NCBI GenBank assembly: GCA_905221605.1
Contig: CAJNDS010001002.1
Coordinates: 306,337 to 370,336, forward strand
DNA from: Symbiodinium natans
Taxonomy: Eukaryota > Sar > Dinophyceae > Suessiales > Symbiodiniaceae
Length of the DNA stretch: 64,000 nucleotides
Reading direction: 5' to 3'
Position numbers and translations under genes: made by a program. The notes beneath the pieces were generated by a model, which saw only the letters and a program-made list of their open reading frames with translations, was not told where the DNA came from and searched no databases. Positions 11,701 to 18,785 of the stretch are shown piece by piece. Every line of letters starts with the position of its first letter. The first letter of the stretch is position 1.

Positions 11701-12463
11701 GAGCTGGCTCCATCTGTTCCACCGTCAATGGCCTGAGGGGCAGGATCTCTTCACCCGTGTAGCTTAGAACAGCTTTGTCCAGCTCTTTCCATATTGAGTC
11801 CAAGTCAACGCGATCAAACCCAGAGGATCCTCGCTCCAGCAACTTTGCAACCTCACCTCGAAGCAAGCACTCAACCTCAGGATTGACCCTGTTGCCAGCC
11901 TTCTTAGAAGGGCACGGCGAAACGATTAACTCATGAAAGCCTGCCAGCCAGTTGATTCCGCACGCAATGCAAAAGAACCATGCGTCCAAAGAGAGCTCGT
12001 TACAAAAACTCAAACCCTCGAAGGGCCGTGACTTAAGCGACCAAACTGTACTGGTCTCAGAGACTCGCAGGGGGAGGAGCGGCAGGTGTTTTGACCGGCC
12101 CTCCTGAGGACTGCGACCGTCTCGAAATAAAAACTTCAGGCTCACACCCTGTACAGAGAAGTGATCATTTAGGATCCCCCATGCGAGCCATGGGCCGAGT
12201 TCAGCAAAGCTGGTGACTGAGGGGGGCCAGCCAGCGGCCTCACTCGCCCCGGGCCCGTGGAAGCCCGCAGCCAGCCCAACGGGGCGGCACGCGCGCGACC
12301 CACAGCCGGTGCGAGCGAGGCCAGCGGCACGGCACTCCTCGTCACCACTTGCATTCACTTCACCTTTGCGCCTTTCGCCGTCTCGGCGGTCTCCTTCTCC
12401 TTCTCCTTCCCTTTCTCGCTTCCTTTCCACGGCTTTCCTTTCCATTTTCCTTTTGCCTTTCCT
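8792..12463 (-). CDS. Pol polyprotein: reverse transcriptase, split RNase H, nested DNMT3-like methyltransferase
   Basis: Numbering is from the frame's formal opening at 14278; the real pol part starts near residue 606. Reverse transcriptase (about 930-1200) shows LFGVPKP, FQCDMACAF (Asp1007), LPMGWKSAVG and VYLDNF (YLDN at 1107-1110 instead of YxDD). RNase H begins with VVVATDASEKGGA (Asp1271), is interrupted, and resumes at about 1700-1828 with HHINAQEMRALL (Glu1747), HLVDSF (Asp1774) and NPADEGSR (Asp1823). Between them, about 1305-1640 is a cytosine-5 methyltransferase: SLFNGIGG (SAM loop), GGFPC (catalytic Cys1389), WVVENVSSM (Glu1435), SRPRF, and a C-terminal VGDSFSM block. Motif spacing and wording resemble DNMT3. 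The frame is -1 relative to ORF2 and lacks a nearby ATG, so ribosomal frameshifting is the likely mode of expression. Confidence 0.88.
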   Translation of the reverse strand, partial: RKGKRKMERKAVERKREREGEGEGDRRDGERRKGEVNASGDEECRAAGLARTGCGSRACRPVGLAAGFHGPGASEAAGWPPSVTSFAELGPWLAWGILNDHFSVQGVSLKFLFRDGRSPQEGRSKHLPLLPLRVSETSTVWSLKSRPFEGLSFCNELSLDAWFFCIACGINWLAGFHELIVSPCPSKKAGNRVNPEVECLLRGEVAKLLERGSSGFDRVDLDSIWKELDKAVLSYTGEEILPLRPLTVEQMEPALPPAGAGGRVNALDLVDGGTKRFLSDPRLSMLQSSEIEPGPCRAKVHVSAGAGAAVARLLVERGVCKPMKLSDVGCVANERILNGLFGVPKPKTLEDGRPVLRTIINLIPSNRVQKIIGGHIESLPAIAKWQSIILGEGETLTAFQCDMACAFYLFSLPDVWLPWFCLNFDLSGHELGIESDERFTIACCTLPMGWKSAVGVMQCISRRVLLESRLPESHEIRKDRSVPPWLIKCWREGGQHSWWQVYLDNFISCQVESPSSSQSGKDGAKHFRAALDGWDSFGILCASDKNVEFAGVAHELGAEIDGDLGKLSGGTARLWKTCVASLGQVLLGKVVKEKRLQVLAGRWAFLLQFRRPLFAIFSEIWKAASVNCPLAVKRRASVELFMAVLLSPLCCCDLSRQVHPVVVATDASEKGGAICVSTGLSWSGKSLACAWSEPSNHCSVQPLLVISLFNGIGGAFRAYDLAGVRASGLVSIEWHKPANRVVKRAWPHALQYEDVSDVDRSMVREWVGRFPSVKEVHVWGGFPCVHLSSARHGRKNLAGEGSNLFFKLYEVIGLVAEEFDGIAKVKWVVENVSSMDVAARDEISTWLGVAPLRLDPADVLCYSRPRFAWISEWPHETEGASFVKRKGFVEVCMTASEPPQSQWARLGWHRVEPSSKLPTFMKSIPRAEPPPAPAGLGRTPQDALERWAADCYRFPPYQYKEAFLLSDGDNLRYPDAGEREILMGYGARHTAFCLPASEAKKSARAVEDERLSLVGDSFSMLSFGWVAGQLCRAFRPELGAQELLNVLGLAPGHCARPGTFAPMGRWKDYGSSSLNLSAPGEEVIASKLCLGANHTGSDVRISTGELFAPSKGVRQSVDAVWWTWKQVYQKRWKFAHHINAQEMRALLLSLQWRASRPGHLGKRLVHLVDSFVTLSIVCKGRTSSRMLLSLTRQISAHVLAMHVSLLMGHVDSAENPADEGSRA
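9359..10366 (-). other. Cytosine-5 DNA methyltransferase domain inside RNase H
   Basis: This is the domain segment of pol. Motif I (SLFNGIGG), the motif IV Pro-Cys, the motif VI Glu-Asn-Val, an RxR motif VIII, a GEREILMGY motif IX-like block and a GD in place of the usual GN of motif X occur in normal order. The gap between motifs VIII and IX is long enough for a target-recognition region. The key catalytic residues are present, so activity is plausible. Confidence 0.85.
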
Positions 12464-14007
12464 TTTCCCCAACTTTGCCATCCTCCTCCTTCCTGGCCCT
12501 TTCCATCGTGGTTTTCCACTCCTTTTCCGTCTCTCCACCAATTTCCGTCGCCACGCTTCCATGAACTTTCCGACTTTGCCACCAGTCGAGCATGCCGTTG
12601 AGCCGCCAGCAGGGTCTCTGGCCTTGCAATGCTCCCACTGTCCATCGTCTCGACCTCTAGATACTTCGCCGTGTTCCAACTCCCTGTGGACGCTGCGACT
12701 TCTAGGGCCATTATGCGACCAGCAATGGCGTCGGCCAGTTCGTTCAGGTGCCCATCCCTGAGCAGGTCGGCACACCGCGAAAGAAGAAAAAGTTCTCGTT
12801 GATCCCGGGGCCGATGTTCGAACTTCGACCTCCAAAAAAGTTGGAAGAAGAGACTCATCTTCACTTCTCCCTTGGGACCGCTCCCCAGAGATTCTCGGCC
12901 TTCTCCTCGTTCGCGTTCCGAAAGTTGGGCCCTGGCGTGCTCCACAAGCTCCTCCATCACTGCACCCGGTTTCTTCTCGGCCTTCCTTTTGACCGGAGGC
13001 ATAAGCTCCTTTTCCGAGCTTGACCCGCCTTTTGACCCCGAGCTCTCCTCTGAGCTCGTGGTCCTGCTGCTTCCTTTTCCTCGTTTCCTGGCCTTCTTCT
13101 TTCCTTTTTTCTTTTTCTTCTTCGTCCTCCGCTTTGTCGCTTGGCTGGCAACTGAACGTGCGATCACTCTGTCTGCCAGCGACCTGGGTTTGGAGCCATG
13201 GCTCCCGCGCGCAGGACTCCCACTTTTGCCGGACTCGCTCCCGATCTCCACAATCTCCTCCTTCATCCTTTGTGCTCCAGGGTGAGCTGTGGGCTGACCC
13301 GAAGTCAGAGCCGGCGCTTCCCTGCTTGGCGCTTGCTTCTTCATGTCTGCCCAAGTCACCTTTGGCCGAAGAATTGAGGGTGGAGGCTTGCCCCCCACTC
13401 CGGCACGCGCTGCCAGGCCTGCAAGCCCTTCGAAGAACTGCCCGGGAAGCCCATCCTTCCTTCCGGGTGCTCCCCGCTGCCTGGAAGAATCCTCCTGGGC
13501 GTGCGGCCCCGACGCTTGTAGCGGCTCCGGTTCCTCGAATTTCGCGTTGAAGTCCTTCAAAGCCTTCTTCCCGTGCAATGTGCAAAGGTCCCCCTGGTAA
13601 AAGAGGGGAGGCCACCATGTCAGACTGTCCACGTGGAGCACGTCCTCTGATTGATGGACCTCGCATTGCGCACACCCTTGCAGACAGAAGTGGAGTTTCC
13701 CTGACCTTGTGTTGAACATCTTGCCCAAACCTTTGTGTCTCCCTTCTGTCCCATGGTCGTTGGTCCCGAAGTACTTTGCAACATAGAGCCGCTCGCCTAC
13801 GGCCTCTAGAATCCCAAAGGCCCCGTAAGCCGTGGGCCCTTCGCCCATTGCCGGAAGAGCTCCCACCACAACACTTCCTGCTTCGGGCATGAAGCTCACC
13901 CAGCTTTCCATTTGCTCCGTGGAGTACATCAAACCCACACCTGTGTCTTCCAATCGCTCCTCCTCTTCGTCCTCCTCTCCATACGGTGCACTGATAGCTT
14001 CCGTCAT
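12355..14007 (-). CDS. ORF2, gag-like basic protein of the YR element
   Basis: 550 residues. An acidic N-terminus is followed by a globular region with a Cys/His-rich patch (CLQGCAQCEVH about residue 108), a Lys/Arg/Ser-rich middle, a helical segment with several Arg/Leu repeats, and a Lys/Gly-rich tail (repeats of GKxKGK) suited to nucleic-acid binding. Its position ahead of pol and its composition suggest the structural, nucleocapsid-like protein; I recognise no conserved gag domain. The ATG overlaps the ORF1 stop as ATGA, which suggests termination-reinitiation. It ends at 12355, about 36 codons after a candidate slippery site leading into pol. Confidence 0.75.
   Translation of the reverse strand: MTEAISAPYGEEDEEEERLEDTGVGLMYSTEQMESWVSFMPEAGSVVVGALPAMGEGPTAYGAFGILEAVGERLYVAKYFGTNDHGTEGRHKGLGKMFNTRSGKLHFCLQGCAQCEVHQSEDVLHVDSLTWWPPLFYQGDLCTLHGKKALKDFNAKFEEPEPLQASGPHAQEDSSRQRGAPGRKDGLPGQFFEGLAGLAARAGVGGKPPPSILRPKVTWADMKKQAPSREAPALTSGQPTAHPGAQRMKEEIVEIGSESGKSGSPARGSHGSKPRSLADRVIARSVASQATKRRTKKKKKKGKKKARKRGKGSSRTTSSEESSGSKGGSSSEKELMPPVKRKAEKKPGAVMEELVEHARAQLSERERGEGRESLGSGPKGEVKMSLFFQLFWRSKFEHRPRDQRELFLLSRCADLLRDGHLNELADAIAGRIMALEVAASTGSWNTAKYLEVETMDSGSIARPETLLAAQRHARLVAKSESSWKRGDGNWWRDGKGVENHDGKGQEGGGWQSWGKGKAKGKWKGKPWKGSEKGKEKEKETAETAKGAKVK
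12463..12469 (-). promoter_or_regulatory. Candidate -1 frameshift heptamer between ORF2 and pol
   Basis: The minus strand reads G GGA AAA in the ORF2 frame, which fits X XXY YYZ, and pol lies in the -1 frame. It falls in the ORF2/pol overlap, about 110 nt before the ORF2 stop. I did not establish a downstream stem-loop or pseudoknot. Confidence 0.4.
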
Positions 14008-14729
14008 TGATGCCGCCTCTGGGCACTGAAATCACTCCTGTCTCTGAAGCGAAGCTCCTCACGCCCCAAACTCCTGTGAACCAAGGCCCCCTCAGGCTTC
14101 TCACCGATTCTCTGGTGTTTGCGGCCAGCACGGTGACACTTCTTGTCCTTCTTCCTTTTCTTATCCTTTCGCTCTGGACTCCTGTGGTTTCGATCGTCGC
14201 GGTGAGGATCAAGAACCCTGGTGGACACACCACCAGGCAACACAGGTGAACCTGCTTTTGGCGTAGTAGTAGCCTCAAATCCTTCTCTCTCCTTCTTCAC
14301 AACTTCCTCCTCACTATCGGTCTCGTAAGTATACTCGTCGTCCACTGGTGCTGGGGTTGCCGAGGTTTTGCTAGCACGAGCCTTTCCAGCCGCTACCTCC
14401 GCGGCGTGAGACTCCTTCCTCTCAGCCTTTCCCGAAGGACAGGCACGAGAGATCGGAGAAACCGCCGGCGGACGAGCGGCACGGGAAGGCTCAGCTTGCA
14501 AATCCAAATCAGAGCGGTCAGGCGGACCAAGCAGGGTGGGACCCAAACTTCCAAGGCTCCTCACCTGGCGCACGGCCGAGAGCAGGATCTCTTCGGCCAG
14601 GTTACGAGCGCCGGGGTTGTTCCACCTCTTGCTCAGCTCCACTTGCCCTGCCTCCAGACCTCGACACCCCCAGCACCAAGTGTCGCCCTCAGCACGAGAT
14701 CCCTGGCGACACTTATTGCATAAGCTCAT
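14004..14729 (-). CDS. ORF1, small zinc-ribbon protein of the YR element
   Basis: 241 residues from the ATG at 14729, which lies directly inside the A1 repeat; a GTG start at 14780 would lengthen it into the repeat. The N-terminus has a CxxC...CxxC pair (CNKC and CWGC), a zinc-ribbon-like arrangement. The remainder is charged and low-complexity: an acidic DDEYTYETDSEEE patch followed by Lys/Arg-rich stretches. Its role is unknown; nucleic-acid or chromatin binding is a guess from composition. The last codon overlaps the ORF2 start as ATGA. Confidence 0.65.
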   Translation of the reverse strand: MSLCNKCRQGSRAEGDTWCWGCRGLEAGQVELSKRWNNPGARNLAEEILLSAVRQVRSLGSLGPTLLGPPDRSDLDLQAEPSRAARPPAVSPISRACPSGKAERKESHAAEVAAGKARASKTSATPAPVDDEYTYETDSEEEVVKKEREGFEATTTPKAGSPVLPGGVSTRVLDPHRDDRNHRSPERKDKKRKKDKKCHRAGRKHQRIGEKPEGALVHRSLGREELRFRDRSDFSAQRRHQ

Positions 14730-14731
14730 TT

Positions 14732-14808
14732 GATGCTGAAAGGCTGCTAGATATAACAAGCGATCGCAAGGCTTCAGCACTCACACTAACTTTCGACACG
14801 AATGTCAA
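14732..14808 (-). repeat. Terminal A1 repeat of the YR element
   Basis: A 77-bp sequence identical to 7508-7584. It marks the 5' end of the element and forms nearly all of the leader ahead of the ORF1 ATG. Confidence 0.9.
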
Positions 14809-16000
14809 CTTTGTTTATACTTCATGTTGGTTCCTGCGCCTTCGGCGTTGGCATGTTTTGGGCCTCTGTCAGTACCCTGCAACCCCAAGTCACTTCCAAA
14901 ATCGACATGCTTCAGGACTTGAGGGGGAAACTGCTTGGGGCGGAATTTTATCAAGGTGAACGCAAGCTGCTCCAGAATTGAGGTCCCCACTCCAACAAAG
15001 CTCCAGGGGCGCCCCAGACGCGAAGAAGCCCTGCGACACCACCTGGCGTGATTCGGCGGGAGGCGGAAACTTGGGGACTTTACTCAAATACGCAACTCAA
15101 AGCAACAACCAAAGCCTGAATTTGCAGTACTTGTTGCTCACAGCTTGTCGCTGAGCAGATGACAATCTGCGCGTTTGGGCACAAAGGTTGTGAAATCCAT
15201 TTCAGCTCAACGTAGCATTTAACCGTGGAGCAGCAGCCAAAACAGAATCAGGTCGGAATGCTGCTTGGGCAGTAGCTCACTCCTTCCCAACACAGCTCCC
15301 CGACCTGAATCCAAGCACTTCCTGCAGAGCAAACCTTCCACTTCGTAACACCCTTGCCGCGCATACGCAGGGCCTCATCAAGCTCACGCTTCGCCTGCCA
15401 GAGGAGACATCTCTGGAAATGGGGGGGGTTTACGAGAACAAGGGGCCCCGAATAAACACCCCAAATAGTAGTGTTCCCTTGTGATCAGGACCCCAATAAG
15501 GTACCCCTAAATTTCGGAAACCTCTCAAATCGCAGTGAAGCGAGGTCGAAGCGAATGCTACTGGAACGCTGTCAGCCGCACAGCATGTCCCACCGAATGG
15601 CATGCTACAGATATCAAGGCAACCCAGGAACTGGGTCCAGTTCTTGCTTAACTTGGATCAGTTCAAGGTGCTGAGGCTTGAGAATTAAATTGTGTTCCTG
15701 GTCCCCCACCGTCCGCAGCGAGGAATCGCGCGTCAAGGTCGGTGCCAGGCACCTGTTTCCAGGAGGGCAAGAGGAAGCCCTGCATGCTTGACATACCTGT
15801 TCGTACACATGCAATACATACATGCATTCATGGCAATACTAGGCCATGCATGCAGCGTACATGGGCCTGTGCACGGCCTGCACGTCAAACTCGCGGAAAC
15901 ATGCACATTCATGTTGATGTGCAAACACGTGGCACGAGTAAGCCCTTGATGAGGGCATGATACCCGAAACCAGAAAGAAAGCTCCGCAAGGCCGACAGCT
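14809..16000. other. Spacer without a recognised gene
   Basis: No domain or exon chain recognised. A short CATACATG/CATGCA-rich patch occurs at 15780-15930. Confidence 0.35.
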
Positions 16001-16099
16001 TCAGATGGGCTTCGGTGGGGACATTTCCTCAGCAAGAGGCTCGGCCTGTTCGGCTGCATCATATCCCTGCTCAAGAATTCCCTTGACTGCTTCTCCAGG
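16001..16099 (-). CDS. Probable last exon of an unrecognised minus-strand gene
   Basis: After an AAGCAG|G acceptor the frame reads a helical, acidic tail (GILEQGYDAAEQAEPLAEE) ending PPKPI and TGA at 16003-16001. Codon choice and amphipathic composition look coding. Two further candidate exons lie upstream on the same strand (16522-16581 and 16683-16744), possibly a third near 17070-17115. I cannot name the product. Confidence 0.45.
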   Translation of the reverse strand, partial: PGEAVKGILEQGYDAAEQAEPLAEEMSPPKPI

Positions 16100-16521
16100 C
16101 CTGCTTGATGGCACGGTAGACGTACATGCCAGCCACAGGCATGCTAAAGCTCACGACAAAGGCCTCACAGGAAGCTGAGCGAACCCGCTGCGAAGCTGAG
16201 GACCAGGCGATCCCCTCCTTTTGAAGCCCTCAAAGTGGAATCCCTGTCATTAGAAACTCTCTTAAAACCCCAATGTCTCCCCAAGGGCCCTGGCCAGGAG
16301 TGTGCGGCTGAAGTTCGAGGACTTCTGCGCAGCGGGGGCCTGGCATGCAGTGTGAGTGCCTGGGGGGGTTGGGGGTTGAACGCTGCATCCTAAACCCACA
16401 AAGCCCTTCGGCCATAGAGTCAACCGGCCCCAAAGCCCCAAAAGCCTCAAAACCCCGAAAACCACAGTTGCAGGGCCCGTGTATGCCCGGGTCAAGTGCT
16501 TCCTGCTTCCCTGCTTCCCAC

Positions 16522-16581
16522 CTTCGCCGCCAGCTGCACGTCCTCGGTCTGGAGCCCAGCTCCCAGCCGCTTGAAGGCAGC
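16522..16581 (-). CDS. Candidate exon of the same unrecognised gene
   Basis: Exactly 20 codons between a CTCAAG acceptor and a GT donor. The product is an amphipathic helix containing FKRLGAGLQTEDVQLAAK. Confidence 0.45.
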
Positions 16582-16682
16582 CTTGAGAACTTCAGATCGC
16601 TTCCTTCTAGCTCTAGCTACTTGTTGGGGGGATTTGAGGGGCTTCGGCAGTTGTGGGGGGTGTTTACGGCAAGAGACTGCTA

Positions 16683-16744
16683 ACAAGTACATGCGGGGGT
16701 TTTCAAGAATGCGTCGTTGTTCGGTGAAGAGCTCTCTTGGACTC
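16683..16744 (-). CDS. Candidate exon of the same unrecognised gene
   Basis: Follows a GGCCAG|G acceptor. The frame includes RELFTEQRRILENPRMYL, a charged helix-like segment. The donor is uncertain. Confidence 0.4.
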
Positions 16745-17334
16745 CTGGCCTCCATCTCACCGTCCAGAACAGTGTTCCACTCGGCCTGCTCCTTTGGGGA
16801 GCGAAACCTACTTGTGCTTAGCGAAGCGAGGGGGAGAGCTCTCTGGGGCTAGCGATCACAAATCCAATCAGGAAAGGAGCTGCATCAACATCTGTCGGAC
16901 CACGTGGGAGTCCCTGCCGTGGCTCAACAAGGCATGTGTTAGCCAGTCGGCTCGGCCCGATAGCCTCAGCCTGAGTACTGAGGGCTTCTTGTGACGCATT
17001 TTCGTTGGCTCCTCGAAAAAGTCGAAAGAGCCTGAAACAGCTCTAAAAACTTAGCATCGCAATCTGCACTTACTGCAAGAGTCCTTGGCGGGGAGCGTGT
17101 CCACCATGGCGCCCATCTGCCCCCGCCAAGCCTCAAAGCAAAAAGCCGTTGAAGGAAACAGCATAAACCCTAATCCCCCCTGCCAGAATTTGGCTGCGTG
17201 AAGTAGTAGGACCCAAAAGATATATGCCAACGTCCTGGAGACCCCTCCAGCTATGCTATGCAGCCTGCTAGCAGGGGTAGGGTATTTTTTTTGTGTTTTT
17301 TTCTGGTTTTTTTTGTGTTTTTTTCTGTTTTTTT

Positions 17335-17681
17335 TAAGCAAGAAAGAAAGAAAGACAGAAAGAGAGAAAGAAAGAAAAAAAGAAAGAAAGACAGAAAGAG
17401 AGAAAGAAACAAAGAAAGAAAGAAAGAAAGGAAAGCAAGACAGAAAGAAAGAAAGAAAGGGAAGAAAGAAAGGAAGAAATAAAGGAAAGAAAGAAAGAAA
17501 GAAAGGAAAGCAAGACAGAAAGAAAGAAATAACTAAAGAAAGAAAGGCCGAAAGAAAGGAAAGCAAGACAGAAATAAAGAAAGAAAGAGAGAAACAAAGA
17601 AAGAAAGAAAGAGAGAAAGAAAGAAAGAAGGAAAGCAAGACAGAAAGAAAGAAAGAAAGAGAGAAAGAAAGAAAGAAAGAG

Positions 17682-17716
<35 letters not shown>

Positions 17717-17717
17717 G

Positions 17718-17748
<31 letters not shown>

Positions 17749-17789
17749 GAGAAAGAAAGAAAGAAAGACAGAAAGAAAGAAAGAAATAA
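17335..17789. repeat. GAAA polypurine microsatellite
   Basis: About 450 nt of GAAA units with GACA, GAGA, GGAA and GCAA variants, almost pure purine on the plus strand. It is followed by a run of C at 17790-17801. Confidence 0.95.
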
Positions 17790-17814
17790 CCCCCCCCCCC
17801 CGCTTTGTTTAAGC

Positions 17815-18078
17815 CGTGCAAGCTTGCCTCAAAGCATATGCCATATGCACACTTTTGCGGAAACCCATCATGCGAGAATCGTCACATTTTCGGAAACCCA
17901 TCATGCGAGAATCGTGTTTGCAAATGGGGGGGGCTGCGCCCCCCCTAACCCCCCCGCTTTCTCAAGCCGTGCAAGCTTGCCTCAAAGCATATGCCATATG
18001 CACACATTTTCGGAAACCCATCATGCGAGAATCGTGTTTGCAAATGGGGGGGGCTGCGCCCCCCCCAACCCCCCGCTT
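17815..18078. repeat. Tandem pair of about 120-140-bp repeats with G/C hairpins
   Basis: Two copies, each containing GTGCAAGCTTGCCTCAAAGC, a CATATGCCATATG palindromic word, the phrase CGGAAACCCATCATGCGAG, and a G7-CTGC-type inverted repeat with a C run. The first copy contains an additional internal duplication of the GGAAACCC phrase. Confidence 0.85.
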
Positions 18079-18785
18079 CCCGCAACACACCCTACACCCT
18101 AAACCCTAAGCCCTAGTTCCGGACTGAAGGGGCAATGATACGAGGAGCAACCTTGACCCCGCAAACCGTAGAGCCTAATAAGACCCAAACCGTCCACCAT
18201 AAGCCGCAAATCCTGATAGCATGTTTGCGGCCTACATGCGCAGTAAGCCCTAAACCGAAGCAAAGTTTCAGATTGAAGCATCCGAGGTTCCTCTTGAACC
18301 AGCCCCGGACGTTAACTAGCTTTTGAGTCCTGTCGGGGCCAACGATGGCCGCCCCGACGCTCCAAGCGCGAGTTGCAAAAGGACGAAGGGTTGGACGTAA
18401 TGTGTTGTTGTAGCACGTTGAGATTTGGACCTGTTCCGGACACGCGGTGCCGCTGAGAGGCCATCGGAAGCTGAAAACCAGCAAAATTCACCAAAAAACC
18501 AAAAAAATGCACAGAAAAGAATTCCCACCAGAGGAGGACGACAGGCAGAACCAGGAGGGCATGTTCTGAAAACCACAAGAAAAGCAAGAAAAAGCAAGAA
18601 AATTCACAAAAAAAACCAGAAAAATTGACAAAAAAAATCCTCGCTCCTGCTAGCAGCCTCGGGAAGCCAGCCGAAGTCCTGCCCTGAATTCGTAGGCCCA
18701 GTTCCTTCCAAAACGACAACAATGCTAGCCATAAGTCATGTGGAAAAAACCCAAGCACTATAAACCCCAAAACCCACCTGTGCCA
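18079..18785. other. Spacer with telomere-like motif and A-rich stretches
   Basis: ACCCTAAACCCTAAG occurs near 18095-18112, followed by AAAACCA-rich DNA at 18475-18640. No gene recognised. Confidence 0.4.

Larger units (their letters stand above)
7270..14808 (-). mobile_element. Complete YR retrotransposon with split direct repeats and a nested cytosine methyltransferase
   Basis: The 7.5-kb unit reads on the minus strand as A1 (14808-14732), ORF1, ORF2, pol, YR integrase, B1 (7811-7585), A2 (7584-7508), an 11-bp spacer, and B2 (7496-7270). This is the split-direct-repeat plan known from Ngaro/PAT-type members of the DIRS-like order, which integrate circular DNA with a tyrosine recombinase and leave no target-site duplication. 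The A copies are identical over 77 bp and the B copies differ at one of 227 positions. All four frames are intact, so the insertion looks young and possibly autonomous. Pol carries reverse transcriptase and RNase H plus a cytosine-5 methyltransferase. Classical DIRS elements carry an unrelated adenine-type methyltransferase domain. Element boundaries are inferred from the repeat ends. Confidence 0.88.

Noticed and set aside
12213-12761. Plus-strand open frames across the ORF2 region
   Set aside because: They are antisense shadows of a Lys/Gly-rich coding strand, giving Pro/Phe/Ser-rich products without domains.
12463-14278. The pol frame stays open for about 600 codons upstream of the frameshift site
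   Set aside because: It overlaps ORF2 in another frame, shows only its shifted low-complexity shadow (Arg/Gly/Glu-rich) and no domain. High GC content explains the lack of stops.
17051-17821. Long frames in the GAAA tract, both strands
   Set aside because: They are translations of a tetranucleotide repeat.
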